Below the pieces are notes generated by a model. That model was not told where the DNA came from. It was given only the letters and a program-made list of their open reading frames with translations, and ran no database searches. 43,836 bases of DNA, taken from the NCBI RefSeq assembly GCF_947495845.1, contig NZ_CANMAO010000033.1, positions 1-43,836 on the forward strand, read 5' to 3'. This DNA comes from an uncultured Endozoicomonas sp. Lineage in GTDB: Bacteria; Pseudomonadota; Gammaproteobacteria; Pseudomonadales; Endozoicomonadaceae. Within the stretch, counting starts at the first letter, position 1. Each line of letters starts with the position of its first letter. A program made the translations under genes and the position numbers. Below, piece after piece: positions 34,609 through 41,501 of the stretch.

Positions 34609-34771
34609 TCACCGCCCTGACGAGCGACAAATTTCCCACAGATTCTGCCAGAGCATCGGTTTAAGCACTCCAACCCGCTCCGCTTTTTGACGGTTTTCTG
34701 GAAGCCATCCGATGAACATTGGCAACTGTCGCACCCGTTCGACCTCCAGTCAGCCCACCATCACAACCATC
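34609..34771 (-). pseudogene. possible remnant of an unknown gene
   Basis: The - strand reads as a protein-like tail (LEVERVRQLPMFIGWLPEN, then QKAERVGVLKPMLWQNLWE) ending at a stop at 34609. An in-frame TGA lies near its start. There is no start codon with a binding site. It may be the 3' end of a gene cut by the flanking hairpin elements. The family is not recognised. Confidence 0.25.
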
Positions 34772-34815
34772 AAACCACCACATACAGTGAGTAAATAGAT
34801 TTCGGGATGTAATAT

Positions 34816-34968
34816 CCATGCCATTCTCTAAATAGGGTGTCGAGCAAGTTATTTTGGACTGCTGGACAAGACGGAATGACGAGTAATAGCAGCGCTATTG
34901 CGAGGAATTCCAACGAAGCACCAGCGGTTCAAAATAGCTGCGCAGAACCTGTTTAGAGAATGGCATGG
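34816..34968. repeat. hairpin repeat element, copy 5 (inverted)
   Basis: 153 bp with arms CCATGCCATTCTCTAAA and TTTAGAGAATGGCATGG. The core, read on the - strand, is clearly that of the 15895 and 34437 copies (GAGCAAGTTATTTTGG at one end, CAAAATAGCTGCGCAG at the other), but the outer arms are unrelated to theirs. It ends about 25 bp before the retropepsin-like gene. Confidence 0.8.
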
Positions 34969-34992
34969 GTATAAATCTTCATGGAGGAAGAT

Positions 34993-35556
34993 ATGTTGTA
35001 TTCTCCGAAGCTGCGCCATGGAATGGCGGCGGCTGGTTTAACACTGCTATTGGCGTACCCGCCATTTTCTCAGCCAAGCTCATCACCCCATGATCAACAA
35101 TGCCGGGTTGGCGATCGTTACCTGTTCGGCTACCTGGAAACGGTGACCGGCATCGATAACCAGTTCGATACTCAACTCACCGCACTGGTTGACTCTGGCT
35201 CCACCACTTCATCGATGGATGCCCGGGATATCACCGTTCGCAGAATGCCTAACGGGACTGACTGGGTACGTTTCACGCTGCTGACGGATCGAGATGGACA
35301 GGGTAAAGAAGTCACTTTGGTTAAACCCATTGAACGGTTTATCAACGTCATCACTCACTCCGGCCCACCGGACCGCCGCCCGGTGATTGAAGCCACGATT
35401 GAGTTGAACAATATCAACGTCACCACGGAATTCAGCCTGACCTCCCGGGCACAGTTTCCGCAAAGCATTCTACTGGGGAGAAATACACTGGATGAATTAG
35501 CGGTGATCGATACTTCCCGGAACTTCCTGTTGGATCAATGCCTGGTGTCTCGATAA
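34993..35556 (+). CDS. retropepsin-like protein (PF05618 "ATP-dependent zinc protease" family)
   Basis: A protein of about 187 residues with an N-terminal hydrophobic signal-like segment (AAAGLTLLLAYPPFS). It is followed by a retropepsin-like fold: the LVDSGSTTSSMDARDI loop with the Asp-Ser-Gly active-site motif, WVRFTLLTD, RPVIEATIELNNIN and SILLGRNTLDELAVID. The family is often annotated as an ATP-dependent zinc protease, but the sequence shows an aspartic-protease-like core and no zinc motif. It is likely periplasmic. I chose the ATG at 34993 because GGAGG lies 5 bases upstream. Confidence 0.8.
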   Translation: MLYSPKLRHGMAAAGLTLLLAYPPFSQPSSSPHDQQCRVGDRYLFGYLETVTGIDNQFDTQLTALVDSGSTTSSMDARDITVRRMPNGTDWVRFTLLTDRDGQGKEVTLVKPIERFINVITHSGPPDRRPVIEATIELNNINVTTEFSLTSRAQFPQSILLGRNTLDELAVIDTSRNFLLDQCLVSR

Positions 35557-35613
35557 CCCGATTTCAGAGATGGCGAAGCGTTTCAAGTTCTGTTGATGCT
35601 GTGGAGGCACGAC

Positions 35614-35979
35614 TTAACCCGTGCCCTCCATCATGCACCAACCAAGGTAGATCATTATTCCTGCTCCGTTAGCCAGAAGATCACCAAAGCTGAAATAGCG
35701 ATGTTTGGTGAAACCCTGGCAAACTTCAATGCCAATCCCAAGCACAAACAGGCTAACCGGTTTCCACCAGACGATATTGGCGGAGGGCCATGCCAAATCC
35801 AGCAGGGCAAATAACACCATAAAGGTGATGGCGTGTTTCACCTTGTCGTTGATAAACCGACTCGGATCGTAACGATGGGGAATTAATGCCATAAACAGAG
35901 CAAAGGCAATAGCAACCAAGAGCAGGCAAATTCTTGCCAGATCGGGTAGTGCTTGTAGGTCGGCGAATACTGTTTCCAT
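35614..35979 (-). CDS. VanZ-like membrane protein
   Basis: A 121-residue membrane protein with about three to four hydrophobic segments. VanZ-like features are HRYDPSRFINDKVKHAITFM, with the conserved Asp-Lys-(Val)-Lys-His, and EVCQGFTKHRYFSFGDLLANGAG. AGGA lies 6 bases upstream of the ATG. Small VanZ-family proteins of this kind are common in gammaproteobacteria and their function is unknown; teicoplanin resistance should not be assumed. A hairpin repeat lies just upstream, at 36002. Confidence 0.85.
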   Translation of the reverse strand: METVFADLQALPDLARICLLLVAIAFALFMALIPHRYDPSRFINDKVKHAITFMVLFALLDLAWPSANIVWWKPVSLFVLGIGIEVCQGFTKHRYFSFGDLLANGAGIMIYLGWCMMEGTG

Positions 35980-36001
35980 ACATTCCTTTTTTGACGCCTA
36001 C

Positions 36002-36081
36002 CGCTGCCTGCTCCCCGTCCCCGTAAAAGCAAAAGCGTCTGGCTTTTTCGGGAAGCGGAAAACGGGCGGCGGGCAGCGTTC
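36002..36081. repeat. GTAAAAGC hairpin element, copy at abiEii remnant
   Basis: An 80-bp inverted-repeat element with CGCTGCCTGC...CCCCGTAAAAGC on the left and GGCTTTTTCGGGAAGCGG...GCGGGCAGCG on the right. A near-identical core lies at 38473-38529, and a related core is in the 26882 element. It directly abuts the point where the abiEii reading frame is lost. Confidence 0.8.
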
Positions 36082-36207
36082 TCAATGATCCCGTGCCATG
36101 GCTCCAACCACCAGCATTTCCATACCCAAAGCATCAGTCTGCCGCCGAAGCTCCGTGTAAAGCTGAACCATACCTGCGGCTATTTTTCCCGTTAGATCAA
36201 TGGGCAT
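36082..36207 (-). pseudogene. truncated AbiEii-type toxin (first 41 codons)
   Basis: The ATG at 36207 overlaps the end of the abiEi gene in the manner of coupled toxin-antitoxin pairs. The 41 residues (IDLTGKIAAGMVQLY, then TDALGMEMLVVGAMARD) match the N-terminus of nucleotidyltransferase-fold partners of this antitoxin family, which continue past GAMARD into the catalytic domain. Here the frame ends at a TGA formed with the hairpin element. No downstream toxin sequence is found on the other side, so the gene was deleted or cut rather than simply interrupted. Confidence 0.7.
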
Positions 36208-37231
36208 ATTTATCATAAAGTCGTTCTGCCACTTCCAGGTTTCTCGGTTCAGCGGTCGCAATTAACTCCGCCATGGCAACCATTGGATGAACAAAGGCTC
36301 TCTCAGGCTGCAGCCACTCAGTCCAAAAGGGCTGGTAAAGGTCAACCTTCCTCTGTATATACTCACCAGGTTTCGGTTTTCGCAACCTCAGTGCCCACAT
36401 AACCTCCTTCATCGCATCTTTGGTCACATAAACAGTCACATCTTTAGGGTTAATGTATTGGGTGTAATGCTCTGCTGCGACTTCTCCACCCCACCAGCCA
36501 CCAAAGTCTTTCAAATCGATGGATTCACGGGTAAGAGCCATATCGGTGGTAAAGGTACCAATATGCTGCTTACGCTGCAGTAATGGAAATGCCTCGATCC
36601 ACTTATCCATTAATCCACGCCGGTCAAGAATGGTTCTACCGCTTCCTTTACTGGCATTCATAAACCCCTGCCCGACCAGGTCGTCCAATACGTGCCCAAT
36701 AGCACCCAGAGAAACACCCGCCTGCTCCGCTATGGTGCGATAAGGTTGATTAAGCAGCGCCGGGTTCTCCAACAGCGCAAAGATGACTTTTAGCCCGGCA
36801 AACTTGAATGCCTTACCTGGCCTTTCGCTGCTGCCAGTGACTTCAGGCTTAAGCCCCTGCACATAAACAAACAGCGAAGGCTGATTGATATAGGCATTAC
36901 CCACCGTATCCAGAAACTGGACTCCGGCCTCTCTGAGGGTATTTGCTGTTTTGGACGTAATATACTGCGCGACCAGAAGGCTGCGCTGAGGGTCTGGCAT
37001 CTGTTTCAGGCGATGAATCACGGCTCCGGTATTACCCTGAATCACCCGAGACTTCAGTCCGACATCCAACGTAATACCGGTTGGCAATCGTACTGTGGCG
37101 TCCACCTCTGGGGGCATTTTATCCCTTGTAGAGGTCACAATAGACAGCTCCTGCGTTGTCAGCTGCTGGTAAGCCGCTATCGCCTGCTCCAGCACCCAGG
37201 CCTCCTGAGCAACATTGTCTTTAGCCGCCAT
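36197..37231 (-). CDS. AbiEi-family type IV antitoxin
   Basis: A protein of about 344 residues of the AbiEi antitoxin type, which neutralises an AbiEii nucleotidyltransferase toxin and represses its own promoter. The N-terminal half has a nuclease-like fold with LDVGLKSRVIQGNTG and VQFLDTVGNAYINQ. A winged-helix region follows (PYRTIAEQAGVSLGAIGHVL). The C-terminal half has WWGGEVAAEHYTQYINPKDV. I chose the ATG at 37231 (AAGGAG 10 bases upstream); earlier Met codons fall inside the operator dyad. Its toxin partner is truncated, so this is an orphan antitoxin that may still regulate the promoters at 37259-37413. Confidence 0.78.
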   Translation of the reverse strand: MAAKDNVAQEAWVLEQAIAAYQQLTTQELSIVTSTRDKMPPEVDATVRLPTGITLDVGLKSRVIQGNTGAVIHRLKQMPDPQRSLLVAQYITSKTANTLREAGVQFLDTVGNAYINQPSLFVYVQGLKPEVTGSSERPGKAFKFAGLKVIFALLENPALLNQPYRTIAEQAGVSLGAIGHVLDDLVGQGFMNASKGSGRTILDRRGLMDKWIEAFPLLQRKQHIGTFTTDMALTRESIDLKDFGGWWGGEVAAEHYTQYINPKDVTVYVTKDAMKEVMWALRLRKPKPGEYIQRKVDLYQPFWTEWLQPERAFVHPMVAMAELIATAEPRNLEVAERLYDKYAH

Positions 37232-37258
37232 GGTTACGCCGCTCCTTATCTTGACCAT

Positions 37259-37310
37259 GTTCATAATATTAGCACGTTCACAAAACATGAACACTTTAAA
37301 ATAATGAACA
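37259..37310. promoter_or_regulatory. operator dyad A upstream of abiEi
   Basis: Four half-sites are arranged symmetrically: TGTTCATAAT, GTTCA, TGAAC and ATAATGAACA, with spacers of 7-8 bases. It sits just upstream of the chosen abiEi start. AbiEi-type antitoxins bind inverted repeats at their own promoters, so this is the likely autoregulatory site. Confidence 0.65.
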
Positions 37311-37360
37311 GATATTTTAAGCTGATCTAAAGGCCGACTTAGAGTCATTTTTGGTTTATC

Positions 37361-37413
37361 TGTTCATAATTACAACACGTTCAAAATAAATGAACAGATA
37401 AATATTATGAACA
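37361..37413. promoter_or_regulatory. operator dyad B at start of the small + strand gene
   Basis: It has the same four-part layout as dyad A: TGTTCATAAT (37361), GTTCA (37379), TGAAC (37391) and ATTATGAACA (37404). The outer halves are perfect inverted repeats. It overlaps the ATG at 37407. The two dyads lie about 102 bp apart and probably bind the same regulator. Confidence 0.65.
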
Positions 37414-37817
37414 AAAGAGCGACCTGTGAGACACATACCAGGCCAGTAACAGAGAACTTCCCTCCACGCACCTTTTCAGCACAGCCAACGGATAGCTATG
37501 ACCAAAAGGTTACCTTGATGGAAAAGGAGGCGATTCTTGTCAGTGAATATGTAAAACAGCTGGAAATAAAAGCGGGCTATGAGCAGGAGCAAGCCCGAGA
37601 GGTAGCCTGGAAGGCTTGGTACAAAATACCCCGAGGCTGTGATGATTGGCGCTCAGATGATCAAATGGTGGAGTGCATCAATCATAGAATGAGTGCCAGA
37701 AGGGCGTTTGATCAGCGGTGGGCGGTGGGCGGTGGGCGGTGGGCAAGATTTAAAAAGGCTCCTTCAAATCATTATCCAAGAACATCAGGGCATCTTGATC
37801 TTCACTTTCTTCAGTGA
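37407..37817 (+). CDS. small hypothetical protein, divergent from abiEi
   Basis: A 136-codon frame of unknown function. Residues 38-95 look like a genuine helical, acidic protein (EKEAILVSEYVKQLEIKAG, then EQAREVAWKAWYKIPRG). The first ATG lies inside operator dyad B; an internal ATG at 37518 has AAAAGG 8 bases upstream and may be the real start. After residue 103 the frame runs into four CGGTGGG heptamers (residues RWAVGGGRWA) and then into sequence antisense to the next gene. The C-terminus therefore looks damaged or replaced by the repeat. Confidence 0.45.
   Translation: MNKRATCETHTRPVTENFPPRTFSAQPTDSYDQKVTLMEKEAILVSEYVKQLEIKAGYEQEQAREVAWKAWYKIPRGCDDWRSDDQMVECINHRMSARRAFDQRWAVGGGRWARFKKAPSNHYPRTSGHLDLHFLQ
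37716..37743. repeat. tandem heptamer CGGTGGG x4
   Basis: Four perfect copies of CGGTGGG lie in the 3' part of the small + strand frame. A change of one unit shifts that reading frame. No matching inverted arm is evident nearby. Confidence 0.9.
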
Positions 37818-38061
37818 GCAACAACCCATCGTCCGGCTGCATATATTCCCAGAGTTCATTCTGGTGCAGCCAGATTGGGTCGGCACTGCGAATCAGGGCT
37901 TCCCTCTGCTCATATTCTTCAACAGACTCCTGTCGTTTTATTCGTTTTTGCTTACCGTTAATAAAAATCCATTGGTACTTCTTCTGGCGTTCTGCCTTGG
38001 CGGCCTTGCGGATTCTTTTCTGTTCAGGCGTTAATTTCTTCTTTGCCTTGGGCAATGGCAC
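37750..38061 (-). CDS. small basic/acidic hypothetical protein
   Basis: A 103-residue protein with a strongly basic N-terminal half (KAKKKLTPEQKRIRKAAKAE) and an acidic C-terminal half (LLLTEESEDQDALMFLDND). I do not recognise it. It follows the 38074 gene on the same strand with a 12-bp gap, so they form a two-gene operon. The basic helix could bind nucleic acid. Its 3' end overlaps the small + strand frame at 37407. Confidence 0.55.
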   Translation of the reverse strand: MPLPKAKKKLTPEQKRIRKAAKAERQKKYQWIFINGKQKRIKRQESVEEYEQREALIRSADPIWLHQNELWEYMQPDDGLLLTEESEDQDALMFLDNDLKEPF

Positions 38062-38073
38062 AACCTCCGATCT

Positions 38074-38406
38074 CTATAACAGGGCAGGCTCAGAAAGTGA
38101 TAAGCGTTCCTTCTCCAGTACCTTAATACGCCGCTTCATCTTACGAATTTCACGGTCAATGTCATCTTGTCGTTTTTTGAGTCGTTGCTGATTGACGTAG
38201 TCTTCCCCAAATAACTCCAGTACAAAGGCTTCAATTTCAAATCTGACGACCTTGTAGTAAGGATTGCCATGGACATACGCAATTTGATAATTGAGTTTCC
38301 CCGCTTTTATTGCCTGAATGATATCCTGTTCAGGCAGAGCAAACTCTTTAGCGGCATTTTTGTGGCTCAGGGTAGCGCCTGGTGCAGTCCATTGGATATC
38401 CGGCAT
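38074..38406 (-). CDS. conserved hypothetical protein with HTH-like and coiled-coil parts
   Basis: A protein of about 110 residues. The N-terminal part (TLSHKNAAKEFALPEQDIIQ) looks like a helix-turn-helix or excisionase-like fold. It is followed by QIAYVHGNPYYKVVRFEIEA, a motif I remember from widespread proteobacterial hypothetical proteins. The last 40 residues are a charged coiled coil (KKRQDDIDREIRKMKRRIKV). The ATG at 38406 has AAGG upstream; the frame is open to 38433. It is the first gene of the pair with 37750. Function is unknown. Confidence 0.6.
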   Translation of the reverse strand: MPDIQWTAPGATLSHKNAAKEFALPEQDIIQAIKAGKLNYQIAYVHGNPYYKVVRFEIEAFVLELFGEDYVNQQRLKKRQDDIDREIRKMKRRIKVLEKERLSLSEPALL

Positions 38407-38472
38407 CGGTTCAAACCTTAATAAAGCGAACACAACTATAGTTGATGCCTACGGTTACGTATTTACGTTTCC

Positions 38473-38529
38473 CGCTGCCCGTAAAAGCAAAAGCGTCTGG
38501 CTTTTTCGGGAAGCGGAAAACGGGCAGCG
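38473..38529. repeat. GTAAAAGC hairpin element, copy at galU end
   Basis: A perfect 10-bp terminal inverted repeat (CGCTGCCCGT with ACGGGCAGCG) encloses the core GTAAAAGCAAAAGCGTC...GGCTTTTTCGGG, nearly the same as in the 36002 element. It ends 3 bp before the galU stop codon and could serve as its transcription terminator. Confidence 0.8.
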
Positions 38530-38532
38530 TTC

Positions 38533-39360
38533 TTAATGCCCGTAAAGCTTATCGTAACAGTAGTTGGTCGCCTCGATAAAACCTTCAATGCTGCCGCAAT
38601 CGAACCGTCTTCCCTTGAATTTGTAAGCCAGCACACAACCTTGTTGTGCCTGCGTTAACAACGCATCTGTGATTTGGATCTCACCGCCCTTGCCCGGTTC
38701 CGTATTTCTGATCACATTGAAAATATCCGGGGTTAGAATGTAGCGACCAATGATCGCTAGGTTGCTGGGAGCATCTTCTCTGGCGGGTTTCTCCACCATG
38801 TTTTCCACACGGATAAGGTCATCCGAAATGGTCTGCCCGGCAATCACGCCGTATTTGTTCACTTCACTTTCCGGCACTTCCATCACGGCCACAATAGAGC
38901 AGCGAAACTGTTTATAGAGCTGCGCCATCTGTGCCAACACGCCGGGGCCATCGGGATTAATGCACAGGTCATCGGCCAGTACCACGCCAAAAGGTTGGTC
39001 GCCAATCAACGATTCGCCGCTGAGAATGGCATGGCCTAACCCTTTCATCTCCCGCTGACGAGTGTAGGAGAATGAACATTCGTTAATCAGCTGTCGTATA
39101 TTGGTGAGCAGCGACTCTTTATCGGTACCGGCGATCTGATGCTCCAACTCGTAGTTGGCATCAAAATGATCTTCCAGGGCGCGCTTGCCCCGACCAGTCA
39201 CCATGCAGATATCCTGCATCCCCGCTTGCAGGGCTTCTTCCACCCCGTATTCAATCAGCGGTTTGGACACCACCGGCATCATCTCTTTGGGCATGCTTTT
39301 GGTGGCAGGGAGGAAGCGAGTGCCGTAACCGGCAGCGGGGAAAAGACATTTTTTTAGCAT
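38533..39360 (-). CDS. galU: GalU, UTP-glucose-1-phosphate uridylyltransferase
   Basis: GalU makes UDP-glucose for envelope polysaccharides. The nucleotide-binding segment is CLFPAAGYGTRFLPATKSMP at the N-terminus, and LPEKREMM-type Lys/Arg residues (KSMPKEMMPVVSKPLIEYGV) follow. FGVVLADDLCIN holds the metal-binding Asp. VEKPAREDAPSNLAIIGRYI and the terminal FDCGSIEGFIEATNYCYD complete the fold. The 275 residues starting at the ATG at 39360 match the family; upstream codons belong to a repeat. The region coding its N-terminal 145 residues is part of a tandem 625-bp repeat, so this is the only full-length copy. Confidence 0.94.
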   Translation of the reverse strand: MLKKCLFPAAGYGTRFLPATKSMPKEMMPVVSKPLIEYGVEEALQAGMQDICMVTGRGKRALEDHFDANYELEHQIAGTDKESLLTNIRQLINECSFSYTRQREMKGLGHAILSGESLIGDQPFGVVLADDLCINPDGPGVLAQMAQLYKQFRCSIVAVMEVPESEVNKYGVIAGQTISDDLIRVENMVEKPAREDAPSNLAIIGRYILTPDIFNVIRNTEPGKGGEIQITDALLTQAQQGCVLAYKFKGRRFDCGSIEGFIEATNYCYDKLYGH

Positions 39361-39393
39361 GTGTTGTACTTGAGTGGTGGGTAGATTTTTTTC

Positions 39394-39486
39394 TGAACCA
39401 CAATACCCTGAAGGGCACAAGAGGCACAAAGGCACAAAGAAAAGCTTTTTGTCTTTTCCTTCGTGTCTTTGTGTCTTTGTGGTTCC
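39394..39486. repeat. CACAAAG-armed hairpin (also at 40019 and 40644)
   Basis: The left arm has GGCACAAAGGCACAAAGAAA, the centre AAAGCTTTTTG, and the right arm CGTGTCTTTGTGTCTTTG then TGGTTCC. The arms pair over tens of bases. The same element recurs 625 and 1250 bp further on as part of the tandem unit. Other members are at 41384 and 42242. Confidence 0.85.
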
Positions 39487-39493
39487 AATGCTT

Positions 39494-39985
39494 TTAAGGC
39501 AGCGGATATTGCTTCTCAATCCACCGCACCCGATGGGGATAAAGCTTCGCCATCTGTGCCAACACGCCGGGGCCATCGGGATTAATGCATAGATCATCGG
39601 CCAGCACCACGCCAAAGGGTTGGTCGCCAATCAACGATTCACCGCTGAGAATGGCATGGCCTAAGCCTTTCATCTCCCGCTGACGAGTGTAGGAGAACGA
39701 ACACTCGTTAATCAACTGTCGTATATTTGTGAGCAGCGATTCTTTATCGGTACCGGCGATCTGATGCTCCAACTCGTAGTTGGCATCAAAATGATCTTCC
39801 AGGGCACGTTTGCCCCGACCAGTCACCATGCAGATATCCTGCATCCCCGCTTGCAGGGCTTCTTCCACCCCGTATTCAATCAGCGGTTTAGACACCACCG
39901 GCATCATCTCTTTGGGCATACTTTTGGTGGCAGGGAGAAAGCGAGTGCCGTAACCGGCAGCGGGGAAAAGACATTTTTTTAGCAT
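39494..39985 (-). pseudogene. truncated galU, second tandem copy
   Basis: It starts with the same ATG context as galU and keeps about 145 galU residues (to DDLCINPDGPGVLAQMA). It then passes into the last 18 residues of the VpsP-like protein (KLYPHRVRWIEKQYPLP) and stops. The dimer-forming and C-terminal parts are absent, so catalysis is not expected. It could still be translated as a 163-residue hybrid. Confidence 0.85.
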
Positions 39986-40118
39986 GTGTTGTACTTGAGT
40001 GGTGGGTAGATTTTTTTCTGAACCACAATACCCTGAAGGGCACAAGAGGCACAAAGACAGAAAGAAAAGCTTTTTGTCTTTTCCTTCGTGTCTTTGTGTC
40101 TTTGTGGTTCCAATGCTT

Positions 40119-40610
40119 TTAAGGCAGCGGATATTGCTTCTCAATCCACCGCACCCGATGGGGATAAAGCTGCGCCATCTGTGCCAACACGCCGGGGCCA
40201 TCGGGATTAATGCACAGATCATCGGCCAGCACCACGCCAAAGGGTTGGTCGCCAATCAACGATTCACCGCTGAGAATGGCATGGCCTAAGCCTTTCATCT
40301 CCCGTTGGCGGGTGTAGGAGAACGAACACTCGTTAATCAACTGTCGTATATTGGTGAGCAGCGATTCTTTATCGGTACCGGCGATCTGATGCTCCAACTC
40401 GTAGTTGGCATCAAAATGATCTTCCAGGGCGCGTTTACCCCGACCAGTCACCATGCAGATATCCTGCATCCCCGCTTGCAGGGCTTCTTCCACCCCGTAT
40501 TCAATCAGCGGTTTGGAGACCACCGGCATCATCTCTTTGGGCATGCTTTTGGTGGCAGGGAGGAAGCGAGTGCCGTAACCGGCAGCGGGGAAAAGACATT
40601 TTTTTAGCAT
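40119..40610 (-). pseudogene. truncated galU, third tandem copy
   Basis: It has the same structure as the copy at 39494: galU residues 1 to about 146, then LYPHRVRWIEKQYPLP and a stop. At the junction it keeps the galU codon CAG where the second copy has AAG. It is the copy nearest to the intact VpsP-like gene. Confidence 0.85.
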
Positions 40611-40743
40611 GTGTTGTACTTGAGTGGTGGGTAGATTTTTTTCTGAACCACAATACCCTGAAGGGCACAAGAGGCACAAAGACAGAAAGAAAAGCTTTTT
40701 GTCTTTTCCTTCGTGTCTTTGTGTCTTTGTGGTTCCAATGCTT

Positions 40744-41361
40744 TTAAGGCAGCGGATATTGCTTCTCAATCCACCGCACCCGATGGGGATAAAGCTTCGC
40801 CAACCGCTGCTGGCTGTTATCCAACGTCAGCTGAAGCGGTTCGCTTAACCATCCGCGATAATACCTGCCGAGAATAGTGGCGTTTTCCATCACCGCCTGT
40901 TCCCAGGGGCCGAGTTGATCGGCACGGAACAGCGCCGCCTCAAACTGCTTATCTATCAACGAACGTTGGGAGCGCGCCTGTGCATAACTGCTCCAGCTGT
41001 AAGGCCAGGCGGGGCGTTGCAGAATGGATTGCTGCCATGCGGCCAGCTCCATGGGTTCTTCGGTTTCAGAGATTGCCCAACCTTTCTGTACTCCCCAATT
41101 CAGAACCCTGGCTCGCATCTCCATTAACTCTGGTGAGTTTGGCATTTTGTCCAGAGCGTTATCAGCACCGGCCAAGGTGATCAGCCACTGTTGTTTATCC
41201 ACAGCAAAGCCAGGATCATCTTTTGTTTCTGCTGCCCAGAAATCCAGAAAGTCCACAGTCTGTGAACGCCAGATCTCCGACTGAATCAGATTCCATCCGG
41301 TATTCAATGCAACTGCCAGTAAGATCATGCAGGGCAGTGTTATCAGCCATTTCTTGTACAC
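40744..41361 (-). CDS. VpsP-like polysaccharide-associated protein
   Basis: A 205-residue protein with one N-terminal membrane anchor (LITLPCMILLAVALNTGWNLI) and a periplasmic helical region. That region has tetratricopeptide-like helices (MEMRARVLNWGVQKGW, and AWQQSILQRPAWPYSWSSYA). I believe it belongs with VpsP-type proteins of Vibrio exopolysaccharide loci, mainly from layout and context: it lies with a CpsB-type phosphatase, an O-antigen ligase and galU on one strand. Its last 54 bp are included in the tandem unit. The exact function is unknown. Confidence 0.55.
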   Translation of the reverse strand: MYKKWLITLPCMILLAVALNTGWNLIQSEIWRSQTVDFLDFWAAETKDDPGFAVDKQQWLITLAGADNALDKMPNSPELMEMRARVLNWGVQKGWAISETEEPMELAAWQQSILQRPAWPYSWSSYAQARSQRSLIDKQFEAALFRADQLGPWEQAVMENATILGRYYRGWLSEPLQLTLDNSQQRLAKLYPHRVRWIEKQYPLP

Positions 41362-41383
41362 CGTGCTTGCTTCCCTTTAAAAG

Positions 41384-41497
41384 CTTTTCACCACAAAGGC
41401 ACAAAGACACCAAGGAAAAGCGTTTGTTTGTAAAAGCTTTACTCTTACTTATCTTTTGCTTTTCTTTGTGTCTTTGTGCCTTTGTGGTTCAAAAAAA
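41384..41497. repeat. CACAAAG-armed hairpin element
   Basis: The left arm TTTTCACCACAAAGGCACAA continues to AAGGAAAAGC; the right arm GCTTTTCTTTGTGTCTTTG continues to CCTTTGTGGTTCAAAA. The arms pair over about 36 bp around a 36-base centre. It fills the gap between the VpsP-like and CpsB-type genes and would form a stable structure in the transcript. Confidence 0.9.
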
Positions 41498-41501
41498 TCC
41501 A

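Larger units (their letters stand above)
38923..40797. repeat. 625-bp tandem repeat, three copies
   Basis: Matching landmarks recur at exactly 625-bp spacing: CGCCATCT at 38923, 39548 and 40173, and the end of the same phrase at 40798; galU start codons at 39360, 39985 and 40610. Each unit holds the 5' 145 codons of galU, a spacer with a CACAAAG hairpin and the last codons of the VpsP-like gene. The copies differ at only a few bases, so the duplication is recent. The junction uses 4-5 bases of microhomology (AGCT/CGCCA) between galU and the VpsP-like gene. Confidence 0.95.

Noticed and set aside
35614-35979. Teicoplanin resistance (VanZ)
   Set aside because: Small VanZ-like proteins are widespread in Gram-negative bacteria, and no other van genes are present.
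39361-40255. Longer galU frames with about 90 extra N-terminal residues
   Set aside because: The extra codons are antisense readings of the repeat unit and the CACAAAG hairpin; family alignment starts at MLKKCLFPAAG.
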